Source: Tetraselmis striata (Eukaryota > Chlorophyta > Chlorodendrophyceae > Chlorodendrales > Chlorodendraceae). From it: a stretch of 64,000 nucleotides of DNA. The stretch lies in assembly GCA_006384855.1 (NCBI GenBank), contig VCJN01003362.1, positions 1-64,000 of the forward strand, in the 5' to 3' direction. Within the stretch, counting starts at the first letter, position 1; each line of letters begins with the position of its first letter. Below the pieces are notes generated by a model. It saw nothing but the letters and a program-made list of their open reading frames with translations, was not told the origin of the DNA and searched no databases. This document shows, one piece after another, positions 47,760 through 58,345 of this stretch. The position numbers and the translations under genes were made by a program.

Positions 47760-48215
47760 TCAATGTGTTCTACGGGTAGCAACGGACCCATGAGAAGCCT
47801 CGAATCGGGCTGGCATGCAGCCCATGAGAGAATTCGCCACTGTTCCGCTAAAGCTTCGTCCGAAGCTGACCACCGGCAGGGTGGGCGGGCTCTTAGTCGC
47901 AGTGGTCTTATACCACCGCGTTGGCACCTGTAGTAGATACCTCTCCTACCGCGCGGCCAGGTTCCTCCTTGACAAAACGCTGAAGGGCCGATCTTGGTGC
48001 CTGCACGTATATACAACGGGGTGCCGCCGCGGTAGTAACCAAAAACAGTACGAGTGAGACCCTGCCCGCCCGGCGAGGGACCACATCGGGACGCAACTAC
48101 AGCGGGACGATGGCTATTGTTATTTTTTACATCATGGCTAATGTTATCATTCGGGACTATGGAGGCCGGATTTGAGGCTCTGAAAAAGGGCTCCAATAGA
48201 TACGTGGGCACCCGC
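47760..48215. repeat. Inverted pair of the dispersed ~150-bp repeat
   Basis: The forward arm is at about 47795-47935 (hallmark 'accggcagggtgggcgggctct'). The reverse arm is at about 48055-48215 ('cctgcccgcccggcgaggga', ending 'ggatttgaggctct'). Together they form a foldback unit downstream of EMC10. The C27 homopolymer at 48236-48262 follows directly. Confidence 0.6.
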
Positions 48216-48609
48216 AGGATGATCACACCACAACTCCCCCCCCCCCCCCCCCCCCCCCCCCCACAACAGCCCCAACGCGTCCGGTGTGGAATCGAGAGCT
48301 AGGGCGGAGGTGAAACAGCCGAGGCGACATCCGCCTCGAAAGCGCAACACTTGCCACCGGGCAGCGTAAGTTCGCATTTTCACTCGTACGCTAGCGGTAG
48401 AAACTGCAGCCTGCAGTTAAGCTACTGCACTGCAGCCTGCAGTACTTCCCGAAAAGGGGCTGCCGTGCAGTTACCCAAAGTGCCCCAAATGTATGCCCTT
48501 CACTGTCCCGCGCTTCCCTATAATCAGCAGCTTCAGTGCTACTGCAGCCTGCACTGCAGCCTGCAGCACTGGAAAGTGGACGGCAGCCCGACCCTGGTAG
48601 AAACCTCAG

Positions 48610-49135
48610 AGCCCCCCACCGTACGTGTGCCGACGCACCTGAACAGAGCCTGATTACAAAGTAGCCTCAACCTGGGCGCGCGTGCCACCTGTGAGAATAT
48701 GCGCTATGTTTCCGCTACCGTCTCGTCAATATTTGACCTCTGGCTAGCAGGGCGGGTTCTTGTTCGCAGGGTCTGTATTACTGCGTCGACACCCTGGCCT
48801 AAACCCCTGCGCAGGGCACCTGGCCACCGCTGGACGCGCAGTAGTAAGCACGCCGCCCACCTGGCAGCCCGGCAACATGCCACGCGCTGAGGGGTGCTCC
48901 CATTGACCCGCTATTATCAAAGTACGCGCGCCGACGCACCTAACAGAACTCTAACTGCCAGTAGCCTCTAACGAGGCATTGCATGTCACCTACGAGAAAA
49001 GTCGCTATGGTTCCGCCACGGTTTTGTGTATATTTGGGCTCTGATAGGCAGCAGGGCGGGGCGGTTTAGGGTTTAAACCCTAAAAACCCTAAAACCCGTC
49101 CGCAGTGTTACTAGTACCGCGCCGGCAGCCGTATC
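48610..49135 (+). repeat. Two forward copies of the dispersed ~150-bp repeat
   Basis: Copies lie at about 48615-48800 and 48935-49135. Both contain 'gcctc', then 'tgccacctgtgagaatatgcgctatg' or a variant, then 'gacctctggctagcagggcggg' or 'gctctgataggcagcagggcgg'. The order is direct rather than inverted. The second copy has a telomere-like 'aaccctaaaaaccctaaaac' insertion. Confidence 0.55.
49069..49102. repeat. Short interstitial telomere-like repeat
   Basis: Mixed TTTAGGG/CCCTAAA units occur in both directions ('gtttagggtttaaaccctaa', then 'aaccctaaaacccg'). Plant-type telomeres use TTTAGGG and some green algae TTTTAGGG; this tiny head-to-head patch could be a repair scar or chance. Confidence 0.5.
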
Positions 49136-49222
49136 TATAGTCGAAGCATGTATAGACATCACGATTGCCACAGCGGGGGTAGAGGTGCCAAGGGGGCGGG
49201 GGGGGGGGGGGGGGGGGCGCAC

Positions 49223-50471
49223 CAGCATGCCCCCAAAGACCAGCAGCATCCAGTTGCGCTCCATGAACGACTTGGGCTCCTCCTTGCCCTTCCGCTTGCG
49301 CTGCCCGTCCTCCGAGAGCTCCCCCTCTGCGAGTCGCATTCCAGCCGCATGCATTCAGCCTCCCCATCGGTCGGCGTCCACGATGTCGTCCGTGTCAGGA
49401 TGCACCGGGTCAAGCTAGACTCTAGGGCTAAACCAGGTTTCACTAACCAAATTGAGGGTGATAAAAACTTGATGCCTAAGATGAAACCCTAAGCCCCCCC
49501 CCCCCCCCCCCCCCGCGCCCCCCCCCCATCCACCTCACCCCTGAGATGAAAACTCTGAGGCCCCACCCCCCCCCCCCCCCACGGGAGGGCTCAAACAGGG
49601 CGCAAAGTGTTAAAGACCCTAGCTAGTAACACCTTCCAGTCTCAACGTTAAGAACTCAATGCAAACGTATGCACAATATGCCTGGATCCTAGGCGCATAG
49701 CTTTAGGGTCTGACAGTATCACAGTTTCATGCTGTAAAGTACAACATCAAGCCCTAGAGCCCTATCATAACCCTAATTTCTTCGAGAAGGGGGCCCCAGC
49801 TGCCTGCCGCCCCCCCGGCTACCCACGCAGTCGGCCGGCGCCACCTAGCATTCTAGCCGCCACTGCACGCAACCGGTCGGCACCACCTGGCCGCCACTGC
49901 ACCCTATGCCCGGTCGCTTCCGCGGCGAGGGGGTGGCGGGGGGGGGGGGGGGAGGAGTTCACCGCCCGCTTCCTCCAGGTCGTACAGCGCCTCCGCCGCC
50001 GCGGCGTCCTTCAGCTGCGGCTTGGGCACGTCCACCACGGGCGCGGGCGCCGCCTTGCGCACTGCCACCTCCACCACGGGCGCGAAGGCCCACGAGGCCG
50101 GGAGGTCCGCCGGCAGGCCGGGGCGGCAGGGCGGCCTGCGCCGCGCCGCAGCGAGGAGCAGCACCCCCTCAGCGCGCTGTCCCCGCTGGCAGGCAGGGCG
50201 GACAGCTCTCACCCCCCCCCCCCCCCCCCCCCCAATGCGCCACAAACAAATGGACTGTGCGGGAGGGCAGGGGTAAAGAGGTGAGAAAAGGGGGGCGCAC
50301 CCGCCCCCAAGGCCATAGTCCATCGAGAAGATACGCTCCGCGCTGTCCACATGGAGCACCAGCACCTCCTGCAGGCCGTGCAGCGGAAGGAAGTTGTGGC
50401 GGGGGGGGGGGGGGCAGGCTGAGGCGCCGCGCAAGCTCGGGCGACCTTTGCTGCGAACCACACGTGAAGCC

Positions 50472-50503
<32 letters not shown>

Positions 50504-53500
50504 CAGACAGACAGAGATGCGGAGAGAGACAGAGCGGGGCGGGCTCACGGGGGTGTGCGTGGCTGACGGGTATCATCACATGCAGTCAACATGTGACGAT
50601 CAGCATGTGTGCCGGGCCGGTGCTAACAACACTGCGAAAAAGAGCCCCGCCCTGCCTGCCAGAGGTCAACCGTAGACGAGACTAAAGCGGCACAATGGCA
50701 AATACTCTTATAGGCTGCATGCGACCCGGTTTGGGACTCATGCAATGGGTTTGTTTAGGCGCATCGGTTACCGTAGACGCGGCGCTCGGTAGCCGCTCCA
50801 GATGCATGCCCCAGGTCGTTACGGCCCCCGGCGCCCCTCTTGGAACCCACAACACGAGCCTCAAATTGGGAGCTGCCGCCAAACTGGGAACATTTGCTAC
50901 CTGTAGCAGCGCTACGGTTTGATCGGCCTCCAACCTTTGACAGGGCGGGCGGATGCGTATTCAAAGTGTTCCGATCACCGCGCCGGCACCCATGTTTACC
51001 ATAAACCTGAATGACTACGAAATGACTACCACTTGTTTTGCCATGATGCACATCCACTCCAACTGCTGTCCGGAAGGGGGGGGGGGGGGGTTGTGCGACC
51101 TCCCTTCTTGACCTGCATGCAGCCCCCCCAGCGCGCATTGTGTAGGGAGGCCAGGGTTAAGAAGGGGATGGTGGCGGTCGTGGTAGCTGCAGGCATGGGG
51201 TAAGAGAGGGGGGGGGGGGGGGGGGGAGGGGGGTCCCCACCTTGAAGCCGGCGTGCACGAGGCAGCGCGCGCGCACGGAGGCGACGACGTCGGACGCGGC
51301 GTCCAGCTTCTGCGCGGCGCCCGGCACCTTCACGCGGTAGAATCTACAGGGCAGATGCGCGGGTGGTGGTCAGTTATGCATTCGGCTCAGGTTGGGTTGG
51401 GTTGGGTGGGTGTTGGGGAGGCTAGGGCGCCTCCATGGGTTGTTAGGGTCGGATCAGCGTTGGAAGTAATCCGGAGTTTGAGAGACGCAACGCACACAGC
51501 GCATAAACATAATTACGTTGCGATACGGCTTAATTGCTGTACTTTGTTGTGTGACAATACATTTCAAAATTATGTCAAATTACGCCGTCGCAATCCACGC
51601 AAGTCACGGGATGCGGACAATATGGACCCAATGGACGGGGAGCTTGCGGCCGGGCGCGACTGGTCACCCCATCATGGGGTCATCGACGTCTATTAGGATG
51701 CATGTGCGGCAATGAGAATAGAAAAAAGAAAAGAATATAAAATGTCTTGATAACTTGGCAAAGTGCAGGTGGTTGTACGCGGAGCTCCCCGTGACGCTGC
51801 AGCCACGGCTCAGCCTCTGGCATGCCTGGCGAGCCAGGAACAAGCGCCCAATCGCGCCGTTCCATGGCGTCACGCGAGGATGACTACGTCGGAGCGGAAA
51901 CTACGCCTCTGACGGCGGGGGGGCAGACGCGGCATAACTTTAAGTAAGCGGCAAGTGCGTTGTGTCGGGGTCCCAACGACGCATTGCCGCCAGCCCTGGT
52001 TCCGGTGGCCCCAGCAGAAACTGCCAGGGTCAAGGGCCAGCGCTGCCGCCGCGCTCCCATTCAGAAGCAAGGAGACGCGGTCGATTTCCTCGGCTGACTT
52101 GGTGATGTGAGGTGAGGGTCGAGGTCGAGCTGGCGGGCTGCACCGGTGCCCGGAGCTGGACGGCACCCCTTCCCGGGCGGGACTCGTGCGCGCTGCGGCG
52201 GGCGGCGCTGGCTATTGGTCTGCCCGCGGCGGGTACCCGTGCCATCTGATGGGCTGCTCCGGCCGCAAAACTAATGGCAAATCAACTTGCGCCACCGAGT
52301 CGGAGATTCCGTGCCGCCTTGGCGGTGTGTGTGGAACGCTCTTATCAGCTGAATGCAAGCCCAGATTGAGGCTTACGGTAAGGGCTCCTATAGGTGCGTC
52401 GGTACCTGCTCATCTGGACATCAACGGGTGCCGACTCGCCCATTTAGGCTTTCAATGGGGGTGGTTATCTTTCGCGGTGTATGCGGATACGGGTGTGGGC
52501 GCGGTAGCGAGAGCACTGCGAGTAGGAACCCGCCCACCCTGCCAGGCCAAATCCAGACGAGACTAAACCGAACGCTCCTACAAGCTGCATGAAAGCCCAA
52601 TTTGAGGCGTATTGGAAGGGGTCTTATGGGTGCGCCCGTATTTCATCTGGACATCAACGGGTGTCGGCTCGCTCATAAGCTCCCCTATTGAGAGCCTCAA
52701 ATTGGGCTCGCATGCCACCTGTAAGAACATCCGCTATAGTCCCGCTGCAGCCTCGTATACATTTGACCTCTGGCAGGGTGGGCAGGCTCCTGTTCGCTGT
52801 GTTCTCATTACAGCGTCGGCGCCAGGGTTGCGCGGAAGCCGCCCTGGGAGGTTTTAAGTGAAGACGAAACTTACTTAGCGGAATTAAGCAGAACAGACTC
52901 CAGCCGGGATACTGAGGCTGGAGTGAAGGTATTCAGCAGGAATTAAGCCGGAAGCCCAGGGCTGAAGAGCGCCCAGACAAGCACAAGTGCCGCGAAGCGG
53001 TCGCCGCCACTGCACTGATGGCCTAGCCGGAATTTGGCTTAATCAATCCAGCTGGAAGTCAGACGGGAATAAAGTTCCTCAAGGGTTTCTTAAATAACCC
53101 TAAGTCAGAACCTCTGTCGGAAGTGCCGCGGCGGTGCGCAAGCCATTCCGCACAACCGTGGTGAGCACCCGTTGATTTCCCTTCTCCGCGAGGGGGTCCA
53201 AAACAATACTCCATAGCGAACCCGGCGTGTGATTATCGCAGGTGGGCAGGCTGTTTCAGGTGAGGGAGGGGCTGGTCCCCGTGGGCAAGGGGAAGGGGGA
53301 GGGGGGGGGGGGGGGGGGGGGCATTGCGGGCGCGCACCCGTCGTCGCGCACGAGGCGCTCGAACCCGGCGCGCTCCTCCTCGCTGAGCAGGGCCGCGCGA
53401 CAGGACGAGCCGCCCGGCGCGGCCCTTGGCCTGGCCGGCGCCCTGCTTGACGGTGAGTGAGCCGGCGCGCGAGAAGGAGCCGCCGCCGAGGTCGTGCTGC

Positions 53501-54127
53501 AGCTCCACGTTGAACGCGGCGGCCACGTGCAGCTGGGTGGGGGAGGAATGGGGGGGGGGGGGGGGGTCGCCAGGTCAGTGCTGATTCAACCGGAGCACAG
53601 TTGTGGCAAGGGATGTTCAGCCGGGACTCATGGGGACTCATGGGGTGGTATCAGGGCAGAGGACAAAGAGTTCAGCCCGAACTCAGCAGAGAAGCACGGG
53701 ATGCATCGTCAGAATTCAGGTTATAAACAGACTCATTCGGCCGGCGCCCCGTCCCCACCCCGTCCCGCCTCTCCACCACATCCACGGAGCGCCAAGGCGC
53801 ATCCCTGGAATGCCCTGGCGGTCTGTCAGTCACCCTCCACAGCGTGTGTGTTGGCGGGAGGTAGGTTGCCAGAGCTTAGCACGGACGCTAAGCGCTCAGA
53901 AGGGGCAGCCGAGCTGGGCGGGCGTGTATCGTGAGGGGGACGGGGGAATAGGGAGATGTGGTAAAGGAGGGGAGTAGGGAGAAGGTGGGAGGGGGACATA
54001 GGAGGGGCAATGGGGCGATAAATGAGGGGAAGTTAGGGGAAGATAGAGGGGGGATAAAGGGGATAATATTGGAGATAAGGGGAAAGAGGGCTAAGGGAGT
54101 GTTGGTGGGGGTAGGGAGGGGGTAAGG

Positions 54128-54171
<44 letters not shown>

Positions 54172-54218
54172 ACCAGAGGCAGCAGCGCGCATAGCGGCGC
54201 CACGAAACGGAGCGCCAT
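49223..54218 (-). CDS. EMC10: ER membrane protein complex subunit 10 (EMC10)
   Basis: Exons (minus) are 54218-54174 (signal peptide MALRFVAPLCALLPL), 53532-53338, 51343-51241, about 50400-50301, 50135-49963 and 49326-49223. Matching EMC10 features are: FNVELQHDLGGGSFSRAGSL, then LLSEEERAGFERLVRDDG, FYRVKVPG, VRARCLVHAGFK, LVLHVDSAERIFSMDYGLG, CRPGLPADLPASWAFAPVVE, and the C-terminal anchor KSFMERNWMLLVFGGMLV. The EMC inserts tail-anchored and multi-pass proteins into the ER membrane; EMC10 is a luminal beta-sandwich subunit with one C-terminal TM. Exon 2 needs one base fewer to stay in frame (LTVKQ and LSEEER are in different frames near 53395), so an indel or base-call error is likely. The exon 4 acceptor is obscured by a C14 run. 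The last exon or stop after 49223 is not resolved. Introns of up to about 2 kb hold inserted repeats. Confidence 0.85.
50470..50530. repeat. ACAG microsatellite
   Basis: About ten (CAGA)/(ACAG) units with a few interruptions, in an EMC10 intron. Confidence 0.9.
50610..50995. repeat. Inverted pair of the dispersed ~150-bp repeat, in an EMC10 intron
   Basis: The reverse arm is at about 50620-50745 ('gccctgcctgccagaggtcaac', 'gctgcatgcgacccg'). The forward arm is at about 50855-50990 ('gcctcaaattgggagctgcc', 'cctttgacagggcgggcgga', ending 'accgcgccggcacc'). The outer edges carry GTGCCGG/CCGGCAC ends. Confidence 0.6.
52350..52820. repeat. Cluster of dispersed ~150-bp repeat copies, in an EMC10 intron
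   Basis: A partial reverse copy is at about 52365-52440, a reverse copy at about 52510-52650 and a forward copy at about 52690-52815. Adjacent copies share an extra 'catctggacatcaacgggtg' block present twice (about 52411 and 52647), showing segmental duplication within the cluster. Confidence 0.6.
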
Positions 54219-55034
54219 CGTGCCGGCGGTCCCGGCGGAGGGTGGACGGCACGAGCACAAGAGGTGCTGTGGCTTTGTGCGGCGATGTGAGGCTGTGAGA
54301 AACTCTGCGCCTGTTGGTTGCTGTTGTCGGACTCGCAGTTGAGGAGTGGCGGAGGGGTGGATGCGTTTCGGGGGCGGGGGGGGGGGGGGGGCAGGGGCCG
54401 GGCGGGCTACAACAGGGCATGTTGCGCTGCTCATATTTACCTGCTGTATTGCTACCTGTACGACGATAGTCGCGAGTCGTCATCGCTAAAAAGTTTTTGT
54501 TTCCGTCGCTCAAGATGTATGTAGGTCGCTATGTATGAAGCGACCAAATTATGGGTATACAAAGAGGAATATAAAAACTCGGATGAATTTTGTCCCGCGG
54601 GTCAGAATTAGGACCTACCCCTGCCCGGGGCCTAAATTATGATACTGTATGTCCTCTGAATGACCCGCCGCCGCTGATGGATAATCCTTAGCCATTTTTC
54701 AGCCAGCTATCGCACTAGTCGCTAGCGACTGCTGTGCCCCCGGGGGATACTGACACAACAGCGAGCTAAGACACAACTGACGCGCAGTCGCAGAGCAGCT
54801 GTTCGGTTGTGAGATACCAAGCAGCAGAGTCCCCGCGAAGCTGCTGCAGCACCGCTGCCACGCTACGAGCGTAGCGACTAGCAGGAGTAGCGGGCGTGCA
54901 CACAGCCGTCGTGCCGCATCAGCGTCCTTGAGCCCACGTGACGACACGGCAACATCAACCGCTCGCTCGGAACCTGCTAGCCCACCAGCCACCCAGCCAC
55001 CCGTGGGAGCCGGCCGGGCAGGGCGGCGTGCATC

Positions 55035-55646
55035 ATGACGGAGGCGCTGGCGTTCCACATCATGCGCTCCGTGCAAGCGCGCGACTTCCACGCCGTGGCG
55101 ACCGCCCTCAAGGGCGGGGCGGACCCCGACTGCCGGTACGCGGGGATGCGGCCGCTGCACACGGCGGTGGAGGCGGGTGACCTGGAGATGGCGGCGTTCC
55201 TGCTGCACTGGGGCGCCAAGCCGGACGAGATTCTGAACCAGAACCGGAAGACGGCGATCATGCTGGCCCGGGAGCTGGCGAAAGACCCCAAGAGCGACCC
55301 TATGCTGGCGCTGTTGACGGATGAGGAGCCGCGGAAGAAGGTGCTGGCCACCCTGCAGGAGCGGCTGGAGGCGGAGAACGCCGAGATCGCTGCGCGCAAG
55401 CGTGCCGCGCTGCCGCGCCAGATGGTCTTCATCTTCGTGCTGTTCATGGCCACCATGCTCGCGCTGCACGGCCTCATCATGCTGGCGCCGGAGGCCGCAG
55501 CGCGCTGGATTCCGCCCAAAATGCTTAGCGACATTCAACTGCTCAGCCCCGTGCTCAAGCACCCCGACCAGATAGCCTTCCAGAACGCGCTGCTGGCGGA
55601 GCAGCAGCGGCAAGCCGCTGCCGCGGGCGGGCACACCGAGCTGTGA
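55035..55646 (+). CDS. Ankyrin-repeat protein with C-terminal membrane anchor
   Basis: This is a single-exon gene of 203 residues. About two ankyrin repeats span residues 15-80 (DFHAVATALKGGADPDCRYA, then MRPLHTAVEAGDLEMAAFLL, then KTAIMLARELAK). A charged, probably coiled segment follows at 97-125 (KKVLATLQERLEAENAEIAA). A hydrophobic helix at 130-150 (MVFIFVLFMATMLALHGLIM) is followed by about 50 soluble residues. Ankyrin repeats bind proteins; the layout suggests a cytosolic scaffold tethered to an internal membrane, which is inference. It is divergent from EMC10, with about 800 bp between the two start codons. The start is the first ATG of the frame with natural composition. Confidence 0.85.
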   Translation: MTEALAFHIMRSVQARDFHAVATALKGGADPDCRYAGMRPLHTAVEAGDLEMAAFLLHWGAKPDEILNQNRKTAIMLARELAKDPKSDPMLALLTDEEPRKKVLATLQERLEAENAEIAARKRAALPRQMVFIFVLFMATMLALHGLIMLAPEAAARWIPPKMLSDIQLLSPVLKHPDQIAFQNALLAEQQRQAAAAGGHTEL

Positions 55647-56261
55647 CAGGCTCGCGCCGCCCCGAGCATCCCCTGAGCGCCAGCGGTCATCCCGGCGGCA
55701 CTCGCAGGCCCATCGCCTGTGGCCCCTGCTGTGCCGCAAGGTGGCCATCACGGACCCGGCACCCCACCTCACGGGCCGTCCCCTATCGCCCGCGTGCGGG
55801 CTGTCGAGGGTAAAAATCTGCAAAGTGTGAACATTTTTAAATTATGTAGCCAGCCGTGATCCACACATAGCTGCAAGCTGAGCGGCTCAGATGGGCAGGG
55901 CTGTAACGTGGTGATTACCTCATACCCTCTTCATCGCCTGTCTGCGCACCCAGATCCACGTGGCCCTGTCTAGTGACATCCAGAGATACTGGTGTGCACA
56001 AGGGGATGAGGGGAAGCGTGATTGCAGAGAGATAGGTACAGGCTCTCTCATCTATTGGGACAGTCCGACCCGTCAACCTGTAGGAGCGGCACATGTTGAC
56101 AGACTCGCATTCCTCCCAGTTCCGGGATCTCCATCGTGATGAAAGCACTCATCTATCGGACGAGAGAGTTCGATAAGGCTGTTTCCTGTGCGTGAGCAGA
56201 GCACATGACTATTCAACGACAAGCCGAGTACACAGTCACAGCACCCTACGGCGCTCTGCTC
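55647..56261. other. 3' flank of the ankyrin gene and left flank of an LTR-like element
   Basis: The first ~150 bp are probably the 3' UTR of the ankyrin gene. A near-repeat of 'tctcatctattgggacag' and 'actcatctatcggacgag' occurs around 56050 and 56150. No gene was found. Confidence 0.35.
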
Positions 56262-56629
56262 TGATGTAGCATCGGCTCCTCTTGTGCTCATCAAAGTACA
56301 GACGGAGCTAGTCTCTAGTTCGTCACCTCGGCCGAGAGGCGGATATAAATGCCCCCCTGGCCGATATTGTATGCAGGCACTTTTCCCAGTCCTGTGGTAA
56401 TCAAGACTTTCGTGTCTTCCCGTCGGCCTGTTCCTTCTTGCCCACTGTGCTGGGGCATCGTGTTACCCTGAGCTAGGCTCACTAGTTCTTCTCCCTGTTG
56501 TCAAGGCCTCTCGACCTACCTCTACTCCTGCCGACTCACTGGTAGTCAGTCTGTTAGTCTGTATCCGCATCCCTCAATGGCAGCGGCGGCACGGAGGGGA
56601 ATGTTGAACTCCTCAGCCCTTTTCCTTCT

Positions 56630-57890
56630 GGTGGCGATGACGGCGGCGGCATGGAGAGGCACCTTCAGCCTTTCAGCCCTTTTCTTCCAACAGCTATGAC
56701 GGCATCGGCGTGGAGGGGTATCGTCATCGTATCAGTGCTTTTTCTTACGGCGCCAACCACAGCACTGGCATGGAGGGGCACCTTCAGCTTTTCAGCCCTT
56801 TTTCCTTCCAACATCAATGACGGCATCAGCAGGGAGGGGCACTCAGCCTTTCAGCCCTTTCTCTGCCAGCGGCGACTGTGGCGGTGGCATGGAGAGGCAC
56901 CTTCAGCCTTTCAGCCCTTTTCTTCCAACAGCTATGACGGCATCGGCGTGGAGGGGTATCGTCATCGTATCAGTGCTTTTTCTTCCGGCGCCAACCACAG
57001 CACTGGCATGGAGGGGCACCTTCAGCTTTTCAGCCCTTTTTCTTCCAACATCAATGACGGCATCAGCAGGGAGGGGCACTCAGCCTTTCAGCCCTTTTTC
57101 TGCCAGCGGCGACTGTGGCGGTGGCATGGAGGGGCACCTTCAGCCTTTCAGCCCTTTTCTTCCAACAGCTATGACGGCATCGGCGTGGAGGGGTGTCTTC
57201 ATCGTTTCGGTGCTTTTTCTTCCGGCGCCAATCACAGCACTGGCATGGAGGGGCACGTTCAGCTTTTCAGCCCTTTTTCTTCCAACATCAATGACGGCAT
57301 CAGCAGGGAGGGGCACTCAGCCTTTCAGCCCTTTTTCTGCCAGCGGCGGCTGTGGCGGTGGCATGGAGGGGCACCTTCAGCCTTTCAGCCCTTTTCTTCC
57401 AACAGCTATGACGGCATCGGCGTGGAGGGGTATCGTCATCGTATCAGTGCTTTTTCTTCCGGCGCCAATCACAGCACTGGCATGGAGGGGCACCTTCAGC
57501 TTTTCAGCCCTTTTTTTCTTACAACATCAATGACGGCATCAGCAGGGAGGGGCACTCAGCCTTTCAGCCCTTTTTCTGCCAGCGGCGGCTGTGGCGGTGG
57601 CATGGAGCGGCACCTTCAGCCTTTTCAGCCCTTTTTCTTCCAACAGCTATGACGGCATCGGCGTGGAGGGGTGTCTTCATCGTTTCGGTGCTTTTTCTTC
57701 CGGCGCCAACCACAGCACTGGCATGGAGCGGCACCTTCAGCCTTTCAACCCTTTTTCTTCCAACATCAATGACGGCATCAGCAGGGAGGGGCACTCAGCC
57801 TTTCAGCCCTTTAATTTCCAGCGGCAACTGTGGCGGTGGCATGGAGCGGCAGCTTCAGCTTTTCAGCTCTCGCTACTCTATCGACAATGG
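56630..57890 (+). repeat. ~237-bp higher-order minisatellite of four ~59-bp subunits
   Basis: 'cagctatgacggcatcgg' recurs at 56691, 56929, 57166, 57403 and 57644 (spacing 237-241 bp). Each unit holds four related subunits of about 59 bp, each built on 'cttcagccttttcagccctttttcttcc'-like sequence interrupted by 'gacggcat'. Because 237 is 3 x 79, plus-strand frames stay open through several units (for example 333 codons from 56651), with repeating SAFQPFSSN-like peptide. Two frames are open in parallel, which argues that openness reflects the period rather than coding. Confidence 0.92.
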
Positions 57891-58345
57891 CGGCGGCAGC
57901 ATCGAAGGGCATCTTCATATCTTCAACACTTTTTACTCAAGCGGCGGTGGCATGCACGGGTGGCTTCAAGTTGTGAGCCCATTTAACCACGTCGTACAAA
58001 GGCGCTTCTTCTCGGTATTTTAGCGCTTATTTCACTTTATGCTGATGGCATCCTCTAGTAGTGGGCATCCGGGTTATCTCCCTTTCACGGCTCTTCTCTT
58101 GCCTAGGGGTGGAGGGGTGCTGGGAGGCTGGGGTTCAGGCAACCCTATGCATCTCAAACCCTAGCACAAGCACCATGACTTCTACCGGTGTACGGCACTT
58201 AGCTGTGATCTAGTACCGGTTCCTCTTGTGCTCATCAAAGCACGACCGGAACTAGTCTCTTCCCCACCTCGGCCGGGAGGCGGATATAAATGTCCCCGCC
58301 TGGTCGCTATTGTACGCAAGCACTTTCCTAAGTCCTAAACCCCTC

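Noticed and set aside
56651-57652. 333-codon repeat protein in the minisatellite
   Set aside because: The frame stays open only because the 237-bp period is divisible by three; a second frame is equally open. No start context, signal peptide or non-repeat domain.
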